Assembly (NCBI GenBank): GCA_946407745.1
Contig: CAMJPQ010000029.1
Location: 1 to 40,556, forward strand
Direction of reading: 5' to 3'
From: an uncultured Clostridia bacterium
GTDB taxonomy: Bacteria; Bacillota; Clostridia; Christensenellales; Aristaeellaceae
DNA length: 40,556 nt
Part shown: positions 15,001 through 27,000 of the stretch, in pieces
How the letters are laid out: every line of letters starts with the position of its first letter
Numbering within the stretch: the first letter of the stretch is position 1
Notes under the pieces: model-generated
The model's input: only the letters and a program-made list of their open reading frames with translations
What the model was told of the DNA's origin: nothing
Databases searched by the model: none
Translations under genes and position numbers: made by a program

Positions 15001-18000
15001 CTGGTCCGCTTTCGTCGTCTCGGCTCCGCTCGAATTGAGGAACGTCTTGCTCATGAGGTTGATGCTTTCCAGAAAGTCGGCAACCGTCTTCTGCAGCTCG
15101 GCCGGCACATGCTGCCGGATATCCTTGCTGCTCGGATTCACAAGCCAGTTGCGCAGCGTCTTCACATCCGCCTGGACTCTGGCCCTGTATTTCCGCACCG
15201 CTGCGCTCTCGTTGCGCCGCTCGCGGTACTGCTTGAGCTTCTGCTTCCCTTCCTCCTTCTCGATCGTCTCCACGGCTTCCCTGGCTTTCACAAGGATTTT
15301 CTTCAGAGCATCCTTGTTCTGCAGCTCAAGCAGCCGCGTCTCCATCTGCGGGATCGACTGATCCAGCACTTTCATCTGTGCATGGATCTTCTCGGCCTCC
15401 GCTCTGGAACCGCCCTTCGTAAACTGTTCGTCACGGTACTGCTGTCCGAGACTGGCCCTCTTTTCCTGTGCCTGCCGCAGCGTGTCCAGGGAGTTTTTGA
15501 AGATATCCAGCGCCGTCCGCTCTGCCGGCGTCAGCGTGCCGACGTCGAGAGAATCCGTCGCCATCTCCAGGATCTCGCGGTCACTGAACGTCTGCCTTCG
15601 TGTTGACTGCTCTGTCAGATCTTCAGTGTTGACATTTTCAGCAGACATTGATAGAATACGATCTGTAAGGTCTGCTGCATATGCCACCGGCCCGGCCATT
15701 TTAAGACCGGCATCACGGAGTAATGCAGCGGCCTTTCTTTCGTTTCCGGCGTAAATTTTGCTGTCGGAAGCTCTCAGAACAAGCCAGTTCGCAAAATCGT
15801 CACGCCCGTACGCGCTCTTGATTTCATTCGCCGGCTGCCCGTCTACGCTTGAATTGGGATCGATCCCGATCAAGAGCGGGGCAGCTTCACTTTTTTTCGT
15901 TTTTACGTATTCTCCGGCGATGATAGAGACGCGTCCATTTCCAACAACGTAAAGAGCGGGACTTTCGATATGACCGGGGATCCTCAGCATTGTTTCTTCT
16001 CCAATGCCGTGCGCAGAGTAATTGTCGTTGCTGCCTTCCTGCCGTGTGATCTTTCCAAAGTTGCGTTTCAGCAGGAAGAACGGTTTGCCGTCCAGTCCGG
16101 TGTCGATACCGGTTTTCACAGCACCGTGAACGTAGATATCGTCTACGCGGTTAAGTATCTGCCGGCCTTTTCCAAACATGGATTTGATTTGATCCCGGTA
16201 TGGAATTGTCTGTGAGCGGCGAATCGAATACTCGGTCCGGTCCTCGTCCTCGTCCTCGCCGCTGTCAATGGCCTGCTCTTCCTTGGGGTTGAGCTCTTCC
16301 ATGACCTCGTTGTACCGCTGTCGCTTCTGGTCAAGCTCTGCCTGCCGGGGAAAGGGCGAGCGCATCATGGCCTCCTGAGCCTTGATCTCCTGCGCCTTCT
16401 GGCGGGCAAGCTCTTCCTGCGCCTGCACAGCGTTGTCCAGCCCGTTCAGCACCTTCTGCATGTTGGTAATCATGAGGGTAGTGTTGTCCGGGTAGGTGTT
16501 GAACCGATACGCGCCGTCGGCTTTCAGCAGGCCGATAATGCCCTCTTTGGTCTGCATGACCATCACGTCGAAGCCAGCGAAGGTGCCGATCTTGGTATAG
16601 GTTTCCTCGGTGGCCTTGGCCGTCGCGTACGCCATGAGCACCTTGCCTGCTTCCTTCTTATCGGTGTAGGCCTTGTTCCCGACGGTGATGCTGAACTTCT
16701 CGTCGGTGCTCGCCTCGGTGCGGTGCTTGATGTCCCTCCGGGCATTGGCGGCGCGGGTCTCGGCCTCTGCCTTGGCCTGCTTGGCCTCTTGCAGCTTCTT
16801 CCCGGCCTCCACGACGCTTTGACGGTGCGCCATATACAGGTTTTGCAGCTTCTTAATATCGGTCTCCAGCTGTACCTGCTCCAGAATGAGCGGGCTGCCG
16901 GATGCCAGTGCCTTGACCTCTGCCGCCGACAGCGTGACTTCACCGGTGTCCTCCACCTCGCGCCCCACGTTCTCGCCGTTCATGATCTGGTCAATGAAGC
17001 TGCTCTTTCGGTCGATAATATCCCACAGGCGGGCGTCGAAGCTGCCCGTGGTGACGTACACATATTTGCTGACTTCCTCGTTGATATTGCCCTGCCGGAA
17101 CACGCGCCCGTCGCGCTGCTCCACGTCGCCCGGCCGCCACGGGGCGTCAAGGTGGTGGATGGCCACAGCCCGCTTCTGCGCGTTCATGCCCACGCCCATC
17201 TTGCCGGTGCTGCCGATCAGAACGCGCACACGTCCGGCGTTCATGTCGTCGAACAGTTTGCTCTTCTTGGCGTCGGTGTCCGCGTCGTGGATGAAGGCAA
17301 TCTCCCTTGCAGGGATGCCGAGTTTCACAAGGCGCTTTTTCAGGTCGTCGTAGAGCTTGGCGCTTTCGGTGTCCATGCCGGCGTCTTCTTCCGCGGCGGC
17401 ATTGGCGTTGTTGCTTCTGCCCTTCGGCGTAGCCATATCACAGAAAACAATCTGCGTGCCCTTTACGTCCCTGCTGGCCTTGTACTCTTCGACAATGTTC
17501 TCCGCGCATTTATAGAGCTTGCTGCCCTCTTCATACGGGAGAGATGGGTCAATCATGCGCTGGGTATAAGAGATCTTCCTGCCGTCCGACGTGATCTTCA
17601 GCATGTTGTCCTCGCTGGGATCCACGTTCTTGATGTTGTCGGCACGCTTTTCCAGCTGCTTCATGTACTCCTGCTGGAACTCGCCCGCGTCGCACTCAAC
17701 CACTTTCACTGCCCCACCCTTCATCTTCGGGATTTTCAGGCCGGGAACCTTGGTCAGTACGTCCGCGAAGTTGCGGAACAGGAGCTGAAGCTCACCCATA
17801 TTCTTGAACCGGGAAAAGCTCTGCTTCACGCGGTAGCCCTGCCCGGAGGGTTTGATTTCCACGCCGTTGACCACTTCGCCGAACTGTTTTGCCCAGGCGT
17901 CGAAGGTGGACAGGCCGAGCTGGTCAAGGAGGTCGGATTGCAGGTACTTTTGCATGATGTACATCTCGCTCATGCTGTTCATGACCGGGGTGGCGGTGGC

Positions 18001-21000
18001 GAATACCACGCCGCGCCCGCCGTTGAGCTGCTGGAGATACCGGACTTTGGTGTAGAGGTCAAAGGCCCTCTTGCTGCCGTCCTTGTTCCCAAGCCCGGAG
18101 ACGTTGTTCATGCTGGTGGTATAGAACAGGTTTTTGAAGTTGTGCGCCTCGTCAATGAAAATGCTGTCAATGCCGAGCTGTTCAAACTCGATGCTGTCGG
18201 TGTCTTTCGCCTTGTCGCTCAGCTTCTGGATCTTCGCTTCCAGCTGCTTCCGCTTCTTCTCCATATCCTTTACGGACATGGACTTTGCCCCCGCCTCTTC
18301 CTTGGCCTCGTTGATGGCCTGAATGATCTCGTCCACCTGCTCCTGATAGAGTTGGAGGGCGAAGCTGTCGGAAATGGGGATCTTCTCAAACTGCTCATAG
18401 CTGACGATGATCGCGTCATAGTTGCCCGTGGCAATCCGGTTGGCAAAGGTCTTGCGGTTGGCCGGGGTGAAGTCGCTCTGCTCTGCAACAAGGAGCTTTG
18501 CGGCGGGGAAGTAGGAAGAAAACTCCTTGCCCCACTGCGCCACAAGGGATTTCGGAACGGCGAACATGGGTTTCTGTACAATGCCAAGCTCTTTCAGCTT
18601 CATGGCCGCCGCTGCCATTTCCAGCGTCTTGCCCGCGCCTACGCGGTGCGCAAGCAGGGTGTTGCCGCCGGAGGACACAATGCGCTGTACCGCGTCCGCT
18701 TGGTGCGGGCGCAGGCTCCAGCCAGCCCGGAGGCCGTTTACGGTGAGCGTGCTGCCGTCGTACTTCGGCGTGACAAGGTTGTTGAAAGTCTCGTTGTAGA
18801 GATATTCGAGGTCTCTTGTCCGCTCTTCATCCTGCCACAGCCATTCCTGAAACTTCTTCGTGATCTGCTCGATCTTCTCATTGGCAGCGTCCGTCGCCAC
18901 GCGGTCAACGATGGTGTGGCCTTCGTTGTCCTTGTAGGTGACGGTGACGCTGCGGCTGTTCATCATGGCCTCCAGCAGATTCAGGAAGGAGCGCTTCGGC
19001 GTGCCCCACTCCTGCATGTTCTGATAGTTGGTCTTCAGCCGCTTGTTGTTCAGGTCGATGGTGAAGGTGCCGGTCTGGTTGCTGCGGTGTACGGCAATAT
19101 CCGGGCCTCCGTAATACCGGTGGTTGTTCCCGCCGAGGATGAAGGCCGCAAAGTCGGAATACACGCTTTCGGGGATCCACGGAGTGCCCGGCTGCACAAA
19201 GATTTGCTCGTGGGGAATATCGGCGGGGACGACGGCTTTCAGCGCGTCGATGTTGTGCTGATAATCCTTGTCAATGCCGACAAGCCCCTGCGCGTCGCGG
19301 AGCTTTGCCCGCACGTTGCCGGACAGGTAGGTTTCTGCCGGTTCGAGCTGCCCGTCCGTGGTCTTGAAGGCAAGCTCGCTGTCGATCAGCTCCCGCGTCA
19401 CATCCTCCTGCGTTCTCCCGGTCAGCTGCGCGATAACCTGCACGTCGATGCTGCCGATGGTGTTCCGGCAGATAGCCAGGGCGTCCTTTACGGTGTCCGC
19501 GTGCGTGATGGTCTGGTTGGGCTTGATGGTGTCCGTGGTGAAGATGTCCGCTTTCGTGGCGGTCTTCTTCTCCGCATCCCAATTCTCCAGCGCGTACAGG
19601 CTGTAACGGTCGGGGTCTCCCTGAAACGCCTTGCGGTTGGCGGGGCTGTTGAGAAAACCGTATTCCTTCACAAAGGCGTCGTAGGCTTTGTTCAGGCTGC
19701 GGCGCAGGGCTTTGGTGCTCTTCTCATTCACACCCTGCTGTTGCGCGTTCATCAGCTCCCGTGCAACATCCCGGATGCCCAGCATCCCGGTAATGCGCTT
19801 TGCGGTCTTCTCGTCCGTCTGGACTTCCCTCAGCTCGCCGCCGTCGTTCTGATAGAGTTTGCCTTCCCGCTGCACATAGCCGCCCTGCTTGGTGCCCTTC
19901 TCCGCACGCTGCACCCGGTAATTGGTCTTCTCGGGGCTGAGCTGCGCGGGGTAGTCCATTTGGCCGGTGATCTGCTGAAAGGCCTTGTCAATCTGTTCTT
20001 CGAGGCTGCCCCGGTCGGTGTAGGGGTTGACGCTGTACTCGTCGCGGTAGTGCATCCCGCGCGTGGTCACTTCCTCGCCCAGCACCATATCAGGGTGCGC
20101 CTTGAAGTATTCGTTCTGATAGCCGAACTTGTAATCGTACTGTGTTTCCACAAAGGGGACGCCCGCGTACTCGGTGCCGGGTGCCCTCTTTTTCAGCACA
20201 AGGATATCCGTCACGACGCTGGTGCCCGCGTTCCCGGCAAAAGCCGTGTTGGGAAGACGGATCGCGCCGAGAAGGTCGGCCTGCTTGGAGATATAGTTGC
20301 GCACGGTCCTGTCGTTGGCGTTCATGGTATAGCTGGACGTGATGAACATCACGATGCCGCCGGGACGCACTTTGTCCAGGGACTTGGCGAAGAAATAGTT
20401 GTGGATAGCCGAGGTCAGCTTCTTCGGGTACGCCCGGTCTACCACGGGATAGTTGCCGAAAGGCACGTTGCCAATGGCCACGTCCATGTAGTTGTCCGGG
20501 AGGATCGTCTTCTCGAAGCCCTCAATACGCACGTCGTTCTGCGGGTACAGGTGCTTTGCAATCAGGCCGGTGATGTTGTCCAGCTCTACCATTGTCCAGC
20601 TGCGGACATTCCCGGTCATGCTCGCAGGCATAGCGCCCACAAAGTTGCCGACGCCGGAGGAAGGTTCCAGCATGCGCCCGCCCTTGAAGCCGAGCTTTTC
20701 CAGCCCCCGGTACATGGCGCGGATAACCGGAATGCTCGTATAGTGGGCGTTCAGGGTGCTGCCCTTGGCTGCCTTGTATTCCTCGTCGGTCAGCAGTTCC
20801 TTCAGCTCTGCGTATTCTTTGCTCCACTCGCCCTTGCGCTCGTCAAAGGCTTCCGAAATACCGCCCCAGCCCACATAGCGGGCAAGCACGGCCTGCTCTT
20901 CTGCGGTGGCGTTGCGCCCCTCGGCCTCCAGCTGCTTCACAAGCCGGATCGCGTCCACGTTTGCCCGGAAGCGTGCCTTGCTGCCGTTGGGCAGGTCGAG

Positions 21001-24000
21001 GCTCTCCCCGATCTGATAATTGTTCCCGCCGGCGGCCTCGGTGGATTTCTGCTCCACCTGCTGCGTGGTGGTCTCGTGAAGTGCCTCGTGCTGCCGCTCC
21101 TGTTCCTCTTCGGTCATAGGCGCGGCGGCTTCCTGCTGGCTTACAGCATCGGTTCCTCGTCCGGAATCTCGGCTCCCGCTGCGTCCGGGTTGAACTCCGC
21201 TCTCGCCAGTTCCTTGGCTCCTGCTTCGTCCATTCCGTTTTGCATCAGATCGATTATCATCTCGTCCAGATCCCAGCCTTTCTCCTGCAGGTACGGCAGC
21301 AGGCTCCCGTCCTGCTGCATCTCGCTGTACATCTCCGGTTTGAAGTTCAGCAGGTACTCGTACAGTTCCGTCCCCATAACGGTCAGCGTCCGTCTCTGCT
21401 CCCACGGGAGCGGCTGCGGTTTCGGCAGTTTCTTCTGTGCCATTTGTCTCTGCCTCCTTTGGCATTTTCTCTATGATTTTCCTCGAAGCCGGGGTCTCTG
21501 CGGCTTTTTTCCGTGTGTCCGTCGCCTTTTTGGAAAAGCTTTTCAGGTTGGTCGGCAGAACATTCTGCTCTCTGAGGGACGGATTGATCGGCTGCCCGAG
21601 GATATAGCCCATCGTTGTGCCGTCTGGGTTGTCGATCCGCATGGACGAGAAATCCGTCCGCTCCCCACTCATGTTCTTGTATACAGAGAAGTTCGCCCGA
21701 TAGAGATTCCCTCCGTCGAAATAGCGAAACGTCTCCTTCGGAATGTATAGATAGTCTCCCTCTTCACCAAAGCGATAAAAGGAGGAACCGTTACTGAACT
21801 TCACTTCCACCGGTGCTTTGTCGATGGACGTGTAGTTGCTGCTGAGAATCTGATCGATGCCGCCGCTGAGGGAAGATACCTTCGCTTTGTACCCTTCGGC
21901 GCTGGTGGCATAATCCACCGCGTCCTGTGTAATAGGGATAAGCTCTCTGCCGCTTGCGCTGATGAACCATTCCCCGTTGAGCTTAACAACGGTCGGCCTT
22001 TCGCCGGAGCGAATGAGGGAATCCAGCTTTTTGTTGAAAATGACGTCCTGTGTGACTTTGGCTTTCAGCATGGTCAGGACCTTTACCACATTGTAGTCAT
22101 ATGTCGAAAGCTCGAATTTTCCGTCATAGGGAACGTCGATCTTCACAGTCTTTTTCCCTGCGTAATATCCGTTGATAAGGGCCTCGATCAGGTGTGCGCG
22201 CTGCTCCACATTGAAGCCGCGCACGGTGCCGGTCAGCGTAATGTTGTCCAGCGACAGCTGCTTTGTTTCGAGCCCGTGCAGAATGGCCTCCGCGTTTGCC
22301 TTTTCCACGGGGACAGAGACACCTTTTTTCAGCTTGGCTTTTGCTTTCTCGGTCTCCGCTTTGGGCGGTACAGGCTCAACGGGCGTATCGTGCTCCTCTG
22401 CGGCCTTAATCACTTCGGAAACCGTAGGCGCTTCGGGAAGTGTTTCCTCCGTTTCCTGTATGGTCTCTTCCAGCCCGGCTTGTTTCGCAATAGCGTTCAG
22501 ATATTGCCGTGCTGAGGAATTTCCCTGCACTTCGAGCTGATCGACAACAGGGGACAGCATTTGAACAACAACACGCAGATCCGTATCGTTCAGGTGATAT
22601 GCGTCCATCTCTGCCGTGGCGTTGAAGAAGGCGCGCAGGTCAATTCCGGCTTTGCTCGCCGCGTTTTTGATGTTGGAAATATAGACGTTCAGAAGCTGTT
22701 GCAGCCTCGCCCCTTCCTGCGTGTCCTGCGGCGCAGATTCCTCCTGTGCTGGCGTTTCCGTCGCGGCGGGTGTCTCCGCCTCTCCCTTGGCTGCCTGCGT
22801 TTCCTGCGTCTCAGAAGGCGCGCTCTCGGCTCTCGGCACCATGCTCTTGAGATCCGGGCCGGCTTCTGCCTGGCTCGTGAAGTCATTGGCCGGGAAGCGG
22901 TCACGACTCGCGGCCGGTGCCTGCTGTGCCATGCCTCTAAGCTCCGGGCCGTTCTCCGCCTGGCTGGTAAAGTCGTTCGCCGGGAAGCGGTCTCTGCCGA
23001 CGGTCCGGTTGTTCTTCGCCGCCATCTGCCGCAGGTTCGGCGCTTCTTCCCCGGTCTCTTCCACGTTCCGGAAGAAGTCCATGCCGGCGCGTCTGGTCTC
23101 CGGCTCGGTCCGCTCCTGCCCGTTGGCGCTCTGATAGTTTTCCACAGCGGTCTTGGCGATATCGTCCCACATGCGCACAATATCGTCCAGGTACGCGCCG
23201 CTATTCTTCAGAAGCTCCGCTTCCGGGATCTTGGTGCTGATGCCCTTGTAATACTGCTTCAGCCGGCCGACAAACTGTTTCAGCTTCCGCAGCAGGGTCT
23301 TGAAGATGTTCGGGTGCTCCTCCGCGAGATTCTGCACGAGTCTGCTGTCCGGAAGAATGTCCATCATGGAATCGGCCACGACTTCACGGGACGCCTGCTC
23401 GTACTCGTCCTCGCTCATGTTCAGCTCGCCCATCTTCGTCTCGATCAGATCGTTGACGTTGACGCCCTGCTTTTTCATGGTGGAGAACACGAACTTCCTG
23501 AACTCATTATAGCCTTTCGCGTTCCACTTTTCAATGAAATGCGTGAACTCATGGGAGAACGTGCGCAGCATCGTGTACTTTCCGAGCTCGTTCACGTCGC
23601 CGCTGCTGAACAGGCCGCTGTTGATATCGATGTAGATCGTGTCGTCCTTCCACCGGAACTCGCCCTGCGTCGCCGCGAAATTGCCGTGCTCGTCCGTCTC
23701 GGACTCATACAGCACGATATCCACGCCGGTCAGCTCCGCGAATCTGGACAGGAACCGGTACGAGATACGCTGCGGATCGTTGAACTTCTTCCGAAGCTCC
23801 GCGATCGTGACGCCGACGCCGCGCACGGTGCCCTTCTTCCGCTCAAGCTTTCCAGTCCTGCGGATCTCGTCGATCTTGTCGCTGCGCTTCTGCGCTTTCT
23901 TATCCGCTGCTTCCTGTCCCAGCTCGTAAGCCGCTTTGCGCTGCTGCTCGGTCAGGTACGGAGCGGTGTCTTCCGTGACGTGCGCTTCGCTCACGCCGCT

Positions 24001-27000
24001 GCGTCCCATGTCGTAGGCGGCCCTGAATCCAACCGTAAAATCGTACAGATCCATGCCCTCGTCCATGTTGAAGATTTCCGTCACACTGTCCGGAGCGGGA
24101 TACTGCGCGGCGAAGTCTCCGATGCTGGCGTAGTCGCTGCCGCTGTGCGCATGTCCGATCTTCCAGGCCGTGCGGAACTGCTCCCCGCTGATGCCGGCGG
24201 TACTGAACATGTCGCCCATGGCTTCCATGACGGCCTGCGCCTGCTTCAGCGTGGCTCCGTTCTCGCCCATGAGCCTGGCCATGTACATGCCCTTCAGGTA
24301 ATCGCCCGGATCCGCGGCTTCGCTGTCGTAATCAAAGCCGCTGACGATCTTCTCCCGCTCTTCCTCGCTCAGTCCAGTAAAGCTCCTGTCTACCGCCTCG
24401 CCCATGGCTTTACGCCGGTTCTGCTCGTTCTCCTCTTCCACCTTGACGGACTGCTCCATCACGGTGGCAAAGCTTTGCACGCGGTCAACGGCACGCTTCA
24501 GATAATCGTCGGCGCTCTCGGAGGCATCGCCATCCTCCAGGCCCAGGTTTTTGGCAAGCGTGACAATCTCGCTCTCGGCCTGCTCGCGTGTCATTTCACT
24601 GGCCCCGGCCGGCAGGCTCTCGGTCTTGCCGCTCGCAAAGTCCGCCATGCCGCGCACGGTTTCGACAGCGCCGCTTTCCTCCTGCCTGCGCTGTGCTCCG
24701 GTGATCTTCTGCTCCGCCGGCTTTGCCTCGGCAGTTTCCGCCGCCTTGGTCTTGCGGGCCGTGTTCATCACGTGCCGGATGCCCTCGGTGATGCTCGAAG
24801 GCTTGTACTGATCGTTGACCAGCGCTTCCAGCTTCTCCGCCTGGAACTGGCTGACGCTGCCGCGCCTGCCCATCTGCTTCTCTACCTGAGCGCCGTACCG
24901 GTTTGCCAGGCTGCCCCGCTCGGTCAGAGACGCGGCCGCCGTCAAAGGCTTAACGTCGCCCTCGTAGGTGCGTGCGTGGGCAGGGACAGAGTAGCGCATA
25001 TAGTGACCGGCGCTCATGCCGAGGCCGCTCAGGAAACCGCTCAGAGAGGCATCCCAGATCTTGTGAAGGACCTCACGCCCTGCCTGTTTCTTGGCATCCT
25101 CATAGCTCATGCCCTGGACCTGCAGTGCATAGATTCTGCTCGCATACTCGGACTTCCCGCCGTTGATCCAGCGGTCCATAAACTCGTTGGAGATCTCGGT
25201 GAAGAACTCCTCGGACGCTTCGACGCCGCCCTGCTTCAGAACGATACGCAGCACGCCTTTCTTGAAGAAGTCCACAAGCGTATCTTCGTTCAGCAGGTTC
25301 TCAATGGACAGCCGTTCAAACATAGCCTCCGCGCAGCCTGCGGCGAGACCGGTACGCAGCGCTTTCTCCGGATCGACGCCGCGGTTCAGCATGTCCCGCG
25401 TGGTGGAGGCCGCCGCGCTGCCAAAGAACATGACAAGGCTTGCGCTGTCGCCGCCCAAGGCAATGGACGCCGCGCTCTCCGCCATGGAATAGAAGACCGA
25501 GTACAGATCGCCGATGCCCTTGCCGCCGAGACCCATGTACTTCCCGAAGAAGGAATCCTGCGGGATCGTGCCGTACTCGTTGAGCTTCTGCGAGATGGAT
25601 CCGGTCACGTCGTCGGCCCACTTGGAAATGCCGGTGTACTGTGAATCATAGATGCCGCCGCGATAGCTCCGCTCCGCCGCCATCTTCGCATAGTCATACA
25701 GGCCGCCGAACAGGTGTCCGGGAATCGCTCCGAGCGTGCTGAGAGCTCCGGTAGCGAAGTTGCGCGTGGAATACTCCTGCGTGCCGCGTCTCCGCTCCGC
25801 TTCTTCCTCGGCGTTGTACTGCTGCCTGACCGTCAGCGCATATTCCCGCGCCCGGTCAGGATCGGACGAATACAGGTAGTAATATACGTTTTTCTCCTCG
25901 TCGGTCCATCTGTCGTCCGGCTCGGCGATGTCTCCGCTGTAGCGCGTGTCCCATCTGGAGGCGTTGGCCGCGTCTGCACGCCAGTCACGAAGCCACTGAT
26001 CGAGGCCGAGCCGCACGTAATCATAAAGCTCGTCGCCGGTATAGCCTGCGGCCTCCGCCTCATCCGCCAGGTCCTCACGCTCCTGCACATACCGTCTCCA
26101 ATCCTCATCAGAAGGAATGTACGTGCCGGCATTGGGATCGTTCTCGTCCTCGTCGGACAGATACGCGGTGTGCGCTTTTCTGTCGTCCTGGAACTGCTCT
26201 CGGCCTCGGTCCGCGCCTGTGGTGAAGTCTTCCCGTTCCGGAACGTCAGCAAATCGGAGCTGCTTCGCGTGGTCCAGGATTGCGGCTGCCTTGTACCGCG
26301 CCTGGGCAAGCCGCTGCCGCTCCTCGTCAGTGATTCCTCCGTGGACAGCCGTTCCCTCGATATCCAGGTGCATCCCGTCCACGACGCGGTCAATCTCAGC
26401 ACGGATTTCATCCGTCTGCAAATACCAGTCGATGGCCGCCTCGATATCGGTTGGATCGTCCCCGTTGTGCGATTCCCTGTACTGTGCGAGCATCTCCTGA
26501 CCAATGCCGTAGCCTTTGTCGACTCCGTCGCGAAGTTCCTCGCGGTACTCCTCAGCTACACGGGCTCTTGCCTCGCTGCGCTCCATCGGGACGTAACCGC
26601 CGGTCGACCCGTTGGCCCACGCCTGGTAAGCTTCTTCATTCTCCCGCACGGCTTCCTGGTACGCATCTTCCCCGCCGCCCGGATGCGCGGCGTCCCATTC
26701 TTCGAACCAGCCCTTAGCGTCCGCCGCCTGTTCAAAGGAAAGCTTCTGCTCATTGTACAGATCAATGAGGCGCTGATACTCGCGGGCCGACGATCTGTCC
26801 CCCCGCGTTTGGGCCGCTTCCATGGCTGCTGTCGTGGCCTCGATCAGACGGTCATGGTTTCCAAGGCCGATCCTCGTCAGATCGTCGATATAGCGGTCCG
26901 TGGTCTCCATAGTTTGAAGATCCGCCTGCAGCTCTCTCCGCCGCCTGTCCGCCGTGTCGACGTCCACGTCGCCGCGCCCTGCCGCTACGGTTTTGCCGTA

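Noticed and set aside
16200-16275. A frameshift or assembly break at the helicase/MuF-C boundary
   Set aside because: The frame is continuous, with an acidic DE-rich linker encoded by CTCGTC-type repeats; no stop or overlap suggests a programmed shift.
16723-21750. A 1675-codon open frame on the plus strand opposite the giant gene, and other long plus frames at 13549-15606, 22561-25644 and 25714-27978
   Set aside because: They mirror the GC-rich codon usage of the giant gene (few codons whose complement is a stop). Their translations are biased in Leu/His/Arg/Val without domain motifs, and they lack ribosome binding sites, whereas the minus frame holds complete catalytic motifs.
22840-23082. 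Repeated segment as a CRISPR array or diversity-generating variable repeat
   Set aside because: Only two or three copies, in frame, with protein-level conservation; no cas genes and no reverse transcriptase in the window.
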